A stretch of DNA of 64,000 nt from Lunularia cruciata (taxonomy: Eukaryota; Streptophyta; Marchantiopsida; Lunulariales; Lunulariaceae): assembly GCA_948567375.1 (NCBI GenBank), contig OX419756.1, positions 43,192,552-43,256,551 of the forward strand. The letters run 5' to 3'. Both the position numbers and the translations under genes were made by a program. The notes under the pieces are model-generated. The model made no database searches. It worked only from the letters and a program-made list of their open reading frames with translations, and was not told the DNA's origin. Shown piece by piece: positions 25,013-38,600 of the stretch. The first letter of the stretch is position 1; each line of letters starts with the position of its first letter.

Positions 25013-26697
25013 GCAAGATCTTGGATGATGTACTCCAGAAGCTGACCAGAAATAGCTCCAATTTTGAACTAGAAAATCAAGGTTGTTCCCAGCCTCATAG
25101 TTCAACAGCTGCTGTTGTCGACCCAGTAAGTAGAGTGCTTTAGCCGTGACTGCTGCTGCTGGTGAACACTAAATGTAAGCTGATACGTTCGAACCCGGCA
25201 GCGTCAAGTTCGTTCAAAATTATGAACGTTACCTGCTTTTCCCTGCCGTGGTTCTGGAGCTGTATCTCGCCCCGGCCTCGAAGTGTAAATATGGGCCTCT
25301 ATTCATGATCAGAACATTCAGAAGCTACACTTGTAGTTCTGCTCTCCATCGATTGCCTCTACTAGGAGCTCTCACAAATGTATTCTTCAACGCAAAAGAT
25401 AGGAGCAGCAGTCATGAGAATGTTGAGAGTATGTGTGCTCAGACAAGTGTCCGAGTGTTCAAGATGTGGAGGCTTCTTAGACTCATTGATTTGGCATCCA
25501 TAAATGCAACAGATGTATATACATCGCTGTTTATGCAAGGCCCTGTTGCAACGCCTTCGTAGACCACCAAAGACCTTTGTCGTGGAATAAATGGGAATCC
25601 TCTATTCTACCATCGTTAAGCTGTAGATATATAGCACATTTGAATTTTAGAAAAGTGATGGTCCTCTTTGGAGTGGACCCATTATAGGCTGAAAGTCAAG
25701 TCCGACCTAGCTCATAGCTATCGACCTCCGAATTTCATGGACGCATACACGCAACAGGTGAGCTCAGTATTTTCCCTCTATTTTACTTTGGTTTACAGTG
25801 TACTGTCAGGCTTTTATGTCGTCTTTTGGGTAAAAAGGGAAAGTAGAAAGTACGACCCGGAGACAGAATGCTTGGCTCAAGTTGGCCTGTCAGTAACTAG
25901 TTTCACGATGTTTACATCTGGTTATTGTGCTGTACAGTGGACCGGAGAAATTCTAAAGCATTTGAATGCTGCCTCTAAATTAGTTGAGGGTTAGTGCGAC
26001 GTCAGAAAATGCCAACGGGGAGACCAACTCCGAGGGATGGAATAGAGATATTGGGGGGATAGTAGATGGAGTCCTGCAATTGAACTTGTCGTCACCAGTA
26101 TGTCCACAAGGACTCCATCTTTCACCACAGCACGTTGTGTGTGAATTCATGTTCAATCGAAGTTGGTCTGCGGTGTGATGCGGCGAGGGTGGATCGTAAA
26201 GACGATGTGACTTACGTGGTCAGTACAGTGACCTTCACGCTAGCTTCATCAATTCGAGCTCACGGACTGAGAGGACACTAGGTCGGATTGGTGAAGACAT
26301 TAGAGGAGGAGCTGTAGATAATTGATGATCGGTCCACTGGAGGCATATTTTCTCGGATAGCGATGAGTTGTTAGGATGGGGACTGTGACTTGTGAGTTGT
26401 TAGGAAGTTATCAGTGTTTATCCTCAAAATCAAGAAAACACGGCTCTGCGATCGAATATGACACAGGCAAGAGAAATAAAATATTTAAGTATTGAAGTAG
26501 GCGCCAATCGGGTGATTATCTTTCGTCGTTTGTTGAGAACTCATGCTCATAGTAACATGCGATTATAGTATTACACGAGAAAATAAGAAAGAACGAAAGA
26601 GTCTTGCATATCATATCAATGACAGTTGTCTCTATGACCCACAGTAAATTTCGGACATCGAAGGCGTTAAGCGTCAGGCTTGTGGCGATGTGTCTGC
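25013..26697. other. Intergenic; possible unassigned plus-strand frames
   Basis: This is the promoter side of the pectin acetylesterase and the 3' flank of the unidentified gene to the right. Plus-strand frames at 25,248-25,562 (104 codons) and 25,668-25,994 (108 codons) are open. The second has a good donor (CAACAG/GTGAGC) after 30 codons at 25,757, which could mark an exon end. No acceptor partner or domain was found, so no gene is called. Confidence 0.4.
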
Positions 26698-28923
26698 TTA
26701 CGGCAGGAGAACATCTTCGTTTTGTGGATTGCGCTCATCTTTCGCAAGACAACCTGTCATAGTCTGGATCTTGCCGGTGAATAACACATTGTCACAGGAC
26801 TTGTTGACGCCCTAACATCTCATACTCAGAGCACAAGCCAGTGTGAGCAAGAGCAAGATGCTAGGAAAGGGAGAGACTGTGGTCCATACATTTAGGAGGA
26901 AGACACTGTTCTCTATTGAAATGCATGGTGATGTCACAATGCTAACCTCTGCAATCAAGGATGAAATTCGCTAGCAAACTTCGAGAAGGACATACACCGA
27001 GGAGTGTACTCAGTGAGGAATGTACTCACAGCCTCGATTTCATGCAGAACGTTGGGATCTGCTGGCATACCAAGGTCCAGTCTCCACAGTAAACTACTTT
27101 AGTGGAGAAGTATGCCTCTGAATCAGTTGTCTGATCAGGAACTTCGAGCCCTGATCTCCATAAATACTTCACAGTAATAAGCTACATGAGTGCCACAGGT
27201 TACTACCTAGCGTACCGAATGTCCTAGTATCCTGTTCCTTGACGACCTTGACCGGGCTGTGGACTTGGAGAACTATGTCTCAACGTGTGTGAGGTGGGGG
27301 TCAACAAAGTACGCTTTTCAAGCTTGAGATGCATCACCGGTCTACATTGGAAAGAATATTCCTCCTGAATCATGCTCAAAAGCTATGTGCTCTCTCCTCT
27401 TTACCTAAGAAGTTATTGACTGGAAGCAAATCAGCAAATCGCGTACAATCTATATGTGACATGGAACAAAGAAAACAAGATACGCACCATCCGCCATGCA
27501 CGCAACAATAAATCTCAGGCGACCCTGCCGGGGCCCACAAGCACTTTTGGCATCAAAGCTTTCGAATAGATCTCGAGCTCTCAGATGCATAAAAGGTAGA
27601 GTTTGTCTAGCTAGATATTTGTTTACCAGTATCAATCAACACGAAAAACAAGCAGTGGACGGTTCTTGTGTTCTTGTGTTGGTTATTCAGCAAACGACAT
27701 CGTTTAATGAATTGAGTTTCCGTAACGAAGTTGAGCCAGAAAAGGAGTACCGAAAATTGACAGGAATCAAGGTGATCATGCAATCCTACACATCGGCGTC
27801 AACTTTCGCGCTTTGCTCACGAGATCTTTCTTCACGTGTACAAACAAGATGTAAACATACCGAGAAGAGTGCCAAATCTCAGGGTAGTGCCCTCAACTCC
27901 TGCACGCGACTAGGTCTTTTCTCTTTCGCATCTTTAGATATATAGTTTCGAAAGTTTACTGTCAGAATCGATGTTATGTTTAATCGCAACTCACTGATTG
28001 ACAGCAAAAGCTTTCCCGATGCGACAGTCTGGGACGAAAATAAGTAGTGCATGTAGTGACCACTGATAAGCGATATCACATGATGTAGTCACTATTCCTT
28101 TACTTTCTTCTGAAGCTTGACTCCAAAACTTCACTCAGTACCTCAGACTTTCAATTCAGCCTACTTGTCCATCTAGCTTTCGAGGTTCTGGACCCCCGAA
28201 GTGCTGCAGAGTATCGAGCACATGATTCAACATCAAAAATCAGACTCGACAACTGTTGTCTAAGGATGCCAGAACTTTCACGGCCTTCATGAGTGCTGAG
28301 GCAGCGCATGGATTAACTGTCAATCATTCACATCCCAAAGTCACTCAAAGCCGAGGATTTATACTCGATTTGCATGTACCTGTCAAACATATCTCGCGTA
28401 CCCTCTTAGGTTGCGCTAGAGCAATAGACAATGCACGTATTCCTAAAAAATTGTCCAATCCAGTACCCACTTCAGAAATCAACTCTGTGGTAAGGAAGTG
28501 ATGGCATGTTTTGAATGCGTCCTCCGCGGAGGCCAATATATTTTGAAACGAATTTGGACTAGTTTTGGTCATTAAATCATTCGAAATTTTGGCGTAAATA
28601 CGTTTGGTGTGGTCGCTTTCTTATCATTGACTTGAATTCCATTAACCCGTGGAGACAGTTCTTCGTAGCTCACCAAAACAGAATTTCCAGATAACTTAGA
28701 GCTTCGCAAACCATAAACATAACATAAGACTTCCTCCCCGTGTCTGCGGGGACAGCAGATAGAGGAAACCGATGAGACACCTACTTCAGTCTTATGTGTT
28801 CGTAAGTGAGGATAAGTCAGAAGTAGCAAGAGTGTACCGTATAACACTCATCCCAAGTGATAGTGTAACCTCCTCAAGAGAGATGTTCTCTTCATGAGAA
28901 GCCTTGCCCTGCAGTTTAATCAT
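26698..28923 (-). CDS. Unidentified multi-exon gene (partly resolved)
   Basis: I do not recognise this protein. Two ends are convincing. At the start, Met at 28,923 opens an exon (28923-28838) whose donor CG/GTAC joins in phase to 28,743 (CCCGCAG/ACAC), giving S-V-I-R-H-G-E-E-V-L-C-Y-V-Y-G. At the end, an exon 26948-26890 (VSIVTSPCISIENSVFLLN) joins in phase 0 to 26811-26698 (GVNKSCDNVLFTGKIQTMTG..., then DERNPQNEDVLLP and a stop). Between them are exon-like pieces whose joins I could not settle: about 28,490-28,390 (ELISEVGTGLDNFLGIRALS), about 27,895-27,855 (VEGTTLRFGTLL), about 27,600-27,515 (SFDAKSACGPRQGRLRFIV), and about 27,090-27,025 (RLDLGMPADPNVLHEIEA). It could be one gene with 8-10 short exons, or a decaying one. 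No domain is assigned. Confidence 0.45.
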
Positions 28924-31856
28924 GTCAAATGCTGTGGACGTGAAGGTTGCGGTGATTCAGCGGTTGCAGAGAATTAAGAGTACGTTATAGCGCGGTAGAA
29001 GATTTGATGACTCAAACTCTGAAGAAACATCAGCACATTGAAAGCGAAGTACAAGCGAGGGGAGGGCAACTTCGCCAACTAGGGCTCTCCTAGAGGCCAG
29101 GAGTGGTGGGAAGTAATTTAAGGGACAATCAAAGAGTCGAAGAAGGCGTAAGTTTGAACTCAATTTCTCTTGAATACTTATCTGATCAAGCTGGCATGGA
29201 TGGTATACTCTTCTAACAATTGATGGAATGGAAAACCGAGTGGTAGTTCCCGAGGATAGCGATAAGGAAAAGCAGCAACAATATGTTTCTCAATACGGGT
29301 TTGAGATGGTATATATTAGGGATACCTATTGGGTGCGGGGTCGATTTCATACACTTATTTGTATGTATCCTTAACGGTTCCATAAAATTTCTTATAATAT
29401 TAAAGACCAGTTGTTTAAAACCTTCAAAAATTAGCGCTATGTTCATGTAGCCATGGAAATTTTCTAGAGAAAATATAATACAAATCCTTATTATCTCTGG
29501 TCGTGGTATTATTAAGTCCAAAATTGTATGAAAGTCATATTGAAATTATTATTGTCTTCTTTTATGTCGTGTCTTCTTTTTTGTAGTGAATACTCCTTTG
29601 TTACAACATTGATTGTCCAAACAAAGATATGTTTTTCTTCTTTCCATTCATGAACATTAGGTTGTCATTAGAATGTCTTTTGATGAGATCCACTTGTATA
29701 ATTAAAAAATCCAAGTCTATCTGTGTAAGTTGTTTAAAAGCCCATGACGGATATCTCTAAAATGTTCATTCATAAAACGGATGCGTCTTGGAAGTGGGAT
29801 GCATAAAAAGTGACTTTTTCTCATTCACATCCCACTTAATGGCATGTAATCACATCAAAGTTTATTTATCCCAATTTCTTCTATAAGTGATGCTCTAAAC
29901 TCTTTCATTCTCTTGCAATTTCTCTCAATAATTGTGGTATACTTACCAATAATCCGCATTCTAATAGTTATCGTTCATTCACATACCCACGCATTGGCCT
30001 AAAATCATATCAAAGCTTATTTATCCCAAATTTCTTCCTTAAATGATGCTCTATACTCTTATTTTCCCCTTGCAGTTTCTTTCAATAATTATGATATATT
30101 ATTCGCATTTCTAATCATTCTCTTTCAAGTTGACTAAAATTTGTGGAAAATGAGATGGGAGGAATAAGTACCAGGAGCCTACTTAGATCAATTTGGAAGG
30201 CGAGAAGGACAAGAATGAATCTATTTCCATAAAGGCTAAAAGGGAAAAATCTTGACACTTCCTCTTGGTTAAATAGTTTATTTCACTTAATACTTTATAT
30301 AAGAAGCAATAGATGACTTTTGGTGGAAATCCTCAGTTTTTCAGTTTATGAGACTCCGCAATAAACTTCACAAGTACTTCGTGCACTATATTTCTACAAA
30401 TTGATACATAACTTGTAAATATTTTTATGGGATTTCTTAATTTTCTTTAGTAAAATTTGTAAGCAAAAAATATGACTACGGACACTTTTGCAATTCAGGA
30501 TCCGCACAAATAGAGAAAATAAAAAGGAGAAGTAAAATAGCTTTTTATTTTCTTCTATTGAAAGTATAGGATATGAAGAGCTAATAAGTTCATGGAAGAA
30601 TATGGAGCGCTATATACTGGTTTAATTGCTAAAACTTCTTTGAAGAAGGTCCATAAATCTTCATATTCTATGGAGGATTTATCTTTTAAGATCGAGAAAT
30701 AATTTTATTTTCCTTAATGTGAGAATCTTTTTATATTTTTGGAATAGAAAAGAAGATATCTACTATCAAGAAATTTTAGAGTATTGGATTCATAATTATT
30801 ATCAAGAGGCACTAAAATTATACTGAAAATAAAGTTTAATTAGCACATTCACTAAGTAATATTTTTACATTTTTATAGTTGGTAACTTTATTGAATTTTA
30901 TTGATTGCTTTACAGCTTTTTAAACTCACAATAGTAATGTTTCCCTTACTTAGAAAGACAAAATTCACTTAAATAAAATAATGCTAGCCTAGTTAAACTT
31001 ATCCAGTTTCGCATAAGCCAAACTTGTTGAAGCTACTTTAGCCTTAGCTACCCTCATTAACCTCTTAGCTTGCCTGGCTAACACTAAAATACTTGAAGTT
31101 AGGCAAAATGTTGGATTAAATTCAAAGCAAAACTTGGATTTGATCAATAGTTAGCAGAGTTGTTGGCACCACCTAACAGCACTTAGATATCTAAAACCAA
31201 AAGTTTCATGCATATGAAATACATAATTCTTCCAACAAATGAATGGTAAATTCTAAAAATTTAATTTAATTTCAAGTATAAATTTCATCTTCTAATATAC
31301 TTCTAGGTAAAACTCATCAGAAACTTATATATATAAAGTATCATAAGATATTTTATTCTATTTTTGATTCAAAAATAAGACATTGAATAAGTACTTATAT
31401 ACTTTAAAGTCATACACCAAATCTTCAGAATAATTTAAATCATGCAATAGCAATCAAGATTCAATAAATTCAAAGTCCAAAATATGATGGAATACCCCAG
31501 AAACTTCTAATAATACTAAATTTTTTATATCAAAAATCCTAAAACATGAATTAAATTTCTAAGGATTCTTTAATACCAAGACTATATATTGAATCTTTGA
31601 GGTAATCTTTAAAACTTTTTCTCTAAGGTGGAATGTGGCTATTAGATCAAACCCTATATTTTGTGTCGGGTAAACTCTTATAAACTATTTCTTTAATTAT
31701 TGAAGACTAGCTTTCTTTTGCCACATAAGTATTATATCCTTCTTCTAACTTTTTCATGTTTACTTACTTTTAGAATGGGAAACTTTTGAGTTTTTCTACA
31801 ATGATAATATCCATGTAGACTAAAATATAGTTATTATGGATATATATAATCAAAGT

Positions 31857-31913
<57 letters not shown>

Positions 31914-34900
31914 ATAATTGTTGATGGATAGTAGAATTAGCATCCATACTCCACCATATCTTTATGTAGTAATATGATATAATAACTCTACATATTATCA
32001 CTTAAATAACATAAAATTTAGCTTCATCTAGCTTTGCTCAAGAGTAGAGGCTTTAGTGAGGCTTATTAAGGCAATATAGTGTCAAGTAGCCTTGTTGAGG
32101 ATATTTAAACTCATCTAGCCTCTCTTGGACTCACCATTGATCCAAATTCAAATAAATTATTGATTTGAATAGCTAATAATATTTAGCAGTAAGTAGGTCA
32201 AACACTTTGTTTACTATGCTAACTAAGTTATCTAGAGTTAATTACAATGCCAAAAAGCTTAGTTGGAGTAGTCAATAAAGTTTTGACCTACTCAGCTCCA
32301 TAACTTATATTCTCATATTTCTTTAACAAATTTGTGCAGGTTAATTTATTATTTAATAAGGTCATTTTTTTATCGTTACATTCCATGTACCCGATCATCG
32401 AGAAGGTCATTAATTTGCTGGTTAGTGGTTGATTTTATACACATTAAACCACTAACCACTAACCACTAGTACCAATCAAGATACCTCATTGTCTGAATGG
32501 TTGTATAAAAGATAGATCATAAAGAGAATCTAACGAAATAAATTAACATATTCTTGTCAAAATAATATTTTTTGTAGAAATGATTATTTGATCATTTATA
32601 TCATCTTAATATTAATATCATAAATATAAGAGATCAATAATTATTATATTTCAAGTTAGACTTAAAGTATATCTGTATTCAGCATTATAAATTTATATTT
32701 TGTTATGCTTTAAGTTATATTTATTGAAAATTAAAATTTCAGAAACTATAACTGAATTCTGGATGGATTAATTTGTAGCAACTTTTTTTCTTTGAGAAAT
32801 TAAATTTTAATCTTTTCTTGATTATGTAGCTAAAGTTGGATCAATTATAATAACTATTACTTTGTTATCTCTTATATGGATTTTCATTCTATATGTATAT
32901 TAAGAATAAAATTACTTGTATTATATTATCTGATTCAATATAAATTCAAACAAATAATCCATACTATCAAAATCTTTGGTTGAAACTTTGAAATATTTGA
33001 ACTGTAGTGTTCTTTTTCTACAAGAACTCAAGCTTATAAATACTAGATAACGAGCAACAAAAATCCAAAAATGATTTTTCTTAAATTTTAAAATCTTTTT
33101 CAGTTTAATTCTAATAATACTAATAATAAATATTATATGCTTTCTTTCTAAACGCCCTATATGGATAGGAGTTAATAATAATGCTTCATTTATAATTTTT
33201 ATGCAATATGATATTCTTAAAAGGAAATTTATGTAGTTCTTCTCTAATAACTTATATGATGTATATATATTGTATATATTCTATGTTTATAGAAATTACT
33301 TTAATTTTATAATGAAGTTGTGTACATTTTAGTGCATATGCTTTAGTGTTTGGTAGTATAAGTTCCGAGGCATAAATAACTATATAAGGTAGTTCTTGGT
33401 TTTCGAAGGTTAGCTAATCTTTGTAATTTTAAAATAGGAGCCAAGTTCATATTACTTTTAAGAAATTTGAGTCTGTTTCATATGGACGTGTTATCTACTT
33501 TTCTAAAAGCTTCTGCACCTCCTCCGGTAGGAAGGCATGCCATCCGTGTAGTCCTCGCTGCAGGTTTAGGAGACCCGAAAGGAGTTCTACTGTTCTACAT
33601 CCTGTAAAGAGCGTCTGTTTATAATTGCTATGCTGGTAAAGAGGCAAGAGTGTAGACTCGCTGCTTAATCATGAGATCACTATAAATAAACATGAGGATT
33701 GATTGTTCTTTACACGGCGACCCTCTGTGCTACCCATCTTGTTCATGGATTATTATTATTGTTATATTTTCTGACAAAGTGGCAATAATTCAATGTAATC
33801 TTTCATTCAGACAAGGCTAGATTGTTCACAATCGTAAGAAAGTTCAATTGCTCTGACATAGGATAAGCATCCAACTACTCCAGCATTACGGCTGCTTATA
33901 AAGTATTGACAAGTCTGAATATCAAATGACAAATCTGGTTACTTCAATAAGGTGATAAAAAAAAACTCATGCTCATGGAATCAGAGATTTCCTATCAGAT
34001 GAAATTAGCACCGACTCAATTCTTTTATCACAACTCTATGTTTCCTCACATCCTGCTTCAGTAATTGTCTTGTTCGTATTGTATTCTGGTTTATGCCAAT
34101 ATTGGGTATCCAAGGACAAAGTGATTGGTAAAAAGCTGCTTGTTGTAAAAAGAGACTAGCGTTTAGCACTAGCAATTTAATCTCTGTGTTTGTTCTCACT
34201 CCTCGTTGGTGTAAGATGACGTTAATGGTTCCAAGATAAACCGTTAAAGTATCTGTTTCCACCTTACCTGGAGGTGAATAAATTTTGGGAAAATTATATA
34301 AATGCCCTATCAAGTTGGAAAATTACAAAAATACCCTTGACCAATGTTAATTACAAATATACCCATTTTTCATGGCACCTAATTTCAAATTTGAGCTCAC
34401 CTAAAAACCCCATTGGGCAAAAGTAGTATGGAAAACTGCCTATCAGAAACCGTCATCTAGGTGCACCCTAGATGTTTAACTCACCATGATAAAACAATGT
34501 GCATATACAGGTGTGTAATCACTACCCACCATTTTCAACTCTCTACCCAAAAAAGCCCAATACAATACCTCCATGGAAGAGTATACATGAAATATATGCG
34601 CATAAAAATGCACAAATCAAAAAGAAGAGCCAAAGACTCTACAAAAAGGGGTACATCTTAAGCACAGGGCGTTCAAAAACAAAGGTTTTTTGACAAGCTG
34701 TGTAGGAAACAACGGGACACATAGATAGAGAACAAAGCACTTAGAAGAGAAACTAACCCTGTAAACTCTAAAAATATGTAAAATGAGCAAAGCCCGAACC
34801 TATAACTGAATTGTGTGATAGAGATCCTCCAAGGGTATGTCTAGCAAATGTGACGGGAGGGCCATCAATGGAAAATGAGCATGCACTACTAATGTTCACC

Positions 34901-36210
34901 AATGAAGACTCAAAGCATGTGATCTCTATAGGGTGACAGAGACCCTCTACCTAAAATAAGAGGTAAGCATGGTAGATGAGAAAGCCAAGGTACCTCTCCT
35001 CTATATGAGCCTTGTGTTGCCTCTCGAAGGAGACCATCAAACTGATGATGAAGGTGGCCAAAAATCTCCACTGCTTGGGGAATGAAGGTGTCAAAGGCAA
35101 GATATGGAGCATAGTGGTCCTCCTTCCTCCTAATGGCAATGATTGCTATGGCTCCTACTTGGATGCTAGCTCATGCCAAGGACTCTAGTTGGAGTGTGTT
35201 TGCCACAACCATATCATACATTGTATGTCGGCCATCCTTGAAAGCAATAATTTCTGTCCACACTCTTAGGTGAGGTGGGCCTTGTAGGACCATCCATCAC
35301 TCAATCTGAACCTATGAGTAAGTAGAGCATAAGATCTGGGCTATTGTATCTCTAATGCATCATGGATCTAAAGGCTCTCCTCCTATTGCACAAAGTAAGA
35401 TGTAGATGCACTTCACATCAAATGTAGAACCTCTAGTATGGCCAAGAGTGTTGGATGTGGTAGACCTAATCGAACCTGAAGGGACATGGTGAACTCCTCC
35501 AATGTGAACCAAAAGTCATCAACTAGCCCATGGAGGTGCTTCAAGACACCATGAGACTACCTCTATGATTATAGGTTCTTGTAAGGAGACTATGTAACAC
35601 TTCAAATCAAGTATACCATATGGGCCCAAGTAGTAGCTAGGAGGATTTTAGAGTCTCCACAGTCCCATATCCCATCCCTAGAGCATCATTGAATTTTTCC
35701 TCATTGATGTTAGGCTAGGCAAGGAAGTATAGACGTGCAGCCTAAGCACTAGCTCCCTTCTTCTCTGATACTTGATTTGCATTACAAATGCTTCATCTAC
35801 AAGCCAAGAAGGAGTTCTCTTCTTTCCTTCATAACTATTAGCCATATGATAAGCTCTAACTTATATTTTTGTCTTTTCTCATGTCCTACTTCACTCTCTG
35901 CATTTCTCAATGGTGGGCTATTAGGTTTTGTCTTTGAACACCAATATGACTATCTTTCCCCAAACACTCTAGATTTGGTTTTCCACTTCTCTTTACTTTT
36001 TGTCAATATATTGCTTTGGGTCTAGTGGTCCTTGGCATATCTATTTGCCTCATCTCCTTGCTCTATCAAAGTAGATATTTGGTGTTTATTACATTGCTAT
36101 ATGAGATGTATGTATTTCTTTGTTTAGTCTCATGTATCATTTTCCTATAGCTACAATGATTGTTTTCTTCTTTTTTTGTTATTGCCACTCCAAGGAGCTC
36201 CAAGAATATT
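28924..36210. other. AT-rich intergenic / decayed repeat DNA
   Basis: From about 29,200 the sequence becomes strongly AT-rich and loses the gene-like texture of the left part. No intact frame of interest is present. A GC-richer island at about 33,480-33,760 holds nothing I can name. At 34,380-35,760 the minus strand carries stop-broken frames (for example 35,139-34,951) that look like an old element's coding DNA but match no family clearly. Confidence 0.5.
31859..31910. repeat. (TA)n microsatellite
   Basis: About 25 TA dinucleotides ending in ataataataatt, in AT-rich DNA. Confidence 0.95.
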
Positions 36211-36215
36211 AGTAT

Positions 36216-36227
36216 TGGTATCAAAGC
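36216..36227 (+). other. Primer-binding-site-like sequence of a lost LTR element
   Basis: Reads TGGTATCAAAGC, one base from the canonical tRNA-iMet primer binding site, so an LTR would end just upstream. The sequence after it is not recognisably gag, and no LTR pair was found. Confidence 0.4.
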
Positions 36228-36364
36228 ATCCTTGGATCTCCATCTTGACTAGGTGGTTGTCTAGGTGGATGTCTCTAATGCCTTTAATACCATTCTAATC
36301 TAGCTTTGTTTTGTGTTCCTTGCTCTCATTTCCCTACACATGCTATGGAATAAAGACTCCTTTT

Positions 36365-36815
36365 TCTATAGTCACCCTACTACCACAAGAGACTTCATAT
36401 TTGCTTTTGCCAAGAATGCATGCCAAAGGATCTCCTAGAGAGACTTCTTTTGCCATAGCTCACTACACAAGTTTACAATAAGTCATAGTTTCTCTTTTCA
36501 TTATATCATAAGATCCCCTTGTTTTATAGTCACCATATGTTGGCATTTGCAATGAATTCATGCCAAAGATATCTCTTAAAGAGACTTCTTTTTACCATAG
36601 CTCACTACACAAGTTTATACGAGGTTGTAATTGTTTTTTTCATCATATCATAAGACCCCCTTGTTTTATAGTCACCATACTACCACAAGAGACTTCACAT
36701 GTTAGCATTTGTTAAGAATCCAGGCTAGAGAGATCTACTAGAGGGACTTCTTTTTGCCATATCTCTTTACATAAGTTTACAAGAGATTATAGTTGCTTTT
36801 CCATCATACTTCTTT
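36365..36815. repeat. Three tandem copies of a 140-150 base unit
   Basis: Three diverged copies share 'tatagtcacc', 'ccacaagagacttca', 'gagacttctttttgccata' and 'cactacacaagttta', starting near 36,375, 36,528 and 36,668. No coding content. Confidence 0.75.
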
Positions 36816-38309
36816 CCACGCCTCTTTGGAAATATTCACATCTTACCCCTTTAAGAGGATGTTTTCCACACCATGGTGGCTTTCACATGAAACTTAGAGA
36901 CAAAGATTTATGAGTTCAGACTTGTAACTGCAAGGTATGGAGTCCATGTGCAATTCTCACTTTCTTTTGATTTTTTTCAGATCCAAAAAAGAGGTATGAG
37001 GGTTTGTTGGAATCTCCATTAGGGAAGGAGGATTATTGTAACTCATTCATTTTTTACACATTAGGGGTTTAAAATTACAATTTTATTCAAACCCATAGGA
37101 ATTTGTAAATGATTAAATGTGTAGTATGTAAGAATTTTATGGGTAGCATCAAAACTACAATAAGTTTGTATGAGTAAAATTCCATAGGTAGAAAAGAATT
37201 TATGGGAAATTTAAAAACATGACTTGTTACTTTTTATGGGTTATGGGCAGACCTTTTTATTTTTGGAAATGTATATATAAAATCCCAAACATACCAAAAA
37301 TAAGCAACCATTGATTGACCCAAACTTTGGACAAGCCAACTCTAGAATGGCCCTAGATAGACTTTAAGAGTGGCTATTAGTCACAATTAGAAGGATTCTC
37401 AATGCTTTTGCAGTTAAATTGAGAAATTATGAGATTTTAGACATGGTTAGAAGGATTCTTAGTGGTTATGTAGACGGATTAGGACATTGTGAGATAATAG
37501 GGTTTACTTGCAAAAAACACATAGAGCACAAGAAGAGATTTTATCAAGTGTAAGATTTACTTATGAGATTGGGAAAGTGAGATTTTATGGTTTAATTGCT
37601 AAGAATTGGAGAGCAAAAGACAAGAAGAGAGTTTCTTGCATGTGAGGTATACTTATCAAAGACACATAGAAGAATTATTTGCCATTGAGTTGAAGTGTGG
37701 AGGTTTACCTATTGAAGATATGTCACGAAGAATTATATGTAGGTTAGTGTGGGGTTTACTTGTAAGGAAAACTTGCTTGCTATTTCAGTTTCAGCTTTTG
37801 AATGTGGTTTATTTATTTTAATTTCAATTTTTGAAGGTGGGATTTGTTTATTGAGTTTCAGTTTTTAATGTGGATCAGAAAACTTACTTGCACCAACATC
37901 AAACTCAATCCTATATGTCACACCTCACTTGTTCTCAAGAGTCTAATTTTGTTCCATTTTTCTACTTTTGTGAGGAAAAAGGAAACACATTATTCTGTCT
38001 AGGTAAAAATCATTCAATGTTGTATTATTTAAATTCATATTTGTATACACCAAGGTAAGAAGGAGGTGGCCTTGAAGATCTTTGCTGCCATTAATGTTCA
38101 ACTTGGAGGAGTCATGTTTGAGGAGGAATTTTTATGTGCACTTTTGGGTTTATATCTCCATGGTTACTTATTCAAATGGATCAATCATTGTCTCTTTAGA
38201 AGAAAATTCACAAGGGCTTTTTATTGATACCAAAATCACAACATTTGGAGTTTTATAGCAAAAGGTATGACCATATGAAGTACCAACCATATGGATGTTG
38301 AGCTCACAC

Positions 38310-38600
38310 CTCATAACCTTATACTTTGTTTATTGTTTGTAACCCTGTTTTTTGTTGCTCATTCATAACCTCATATTCATTTTTTGTTTTTAATTTCATA
38401 ATTCATTTGTTGTTTGTAACCTCGTACTTTGTTTCTTGTTTATAACCTTGTACTTTGTTTCTCATTTGTAACCTTATACTTTGTTTCTAGTTTATAACCT
38501 CATAGTTTGTTTCTTGTTTGTAACCTTGTACTCTATTTTTTTTTGTAACCTTGTACTCTATTTTTTGTTTGTAACCTTGTACTCTTCTTGTACTAAGACC
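38310..38600. repeat. About 30-base degenerate tandem repeat
   Basis: A phrase close to 'gtaaccttgtactttgtttcttgttt' recurs about nine times with substitutions and small indels. A looser version of the same words ('cttgtact', 'ctcataCctt') continues to about 38,760. Confidence 0.8.

Noticed and set aside
27450-27635. C-x-H-G-G-W-C-like reading (minus strand, alternative frame) suggesting a second pectin acetylesterase copy next to the real one
   Set aside because: None of the other acetylesterase motifs (G-C-S-A-G-G, Y-C-D-G-A-S, S-C-x-x-H-C) could be found nearby, so the similarity is a short coincidence.
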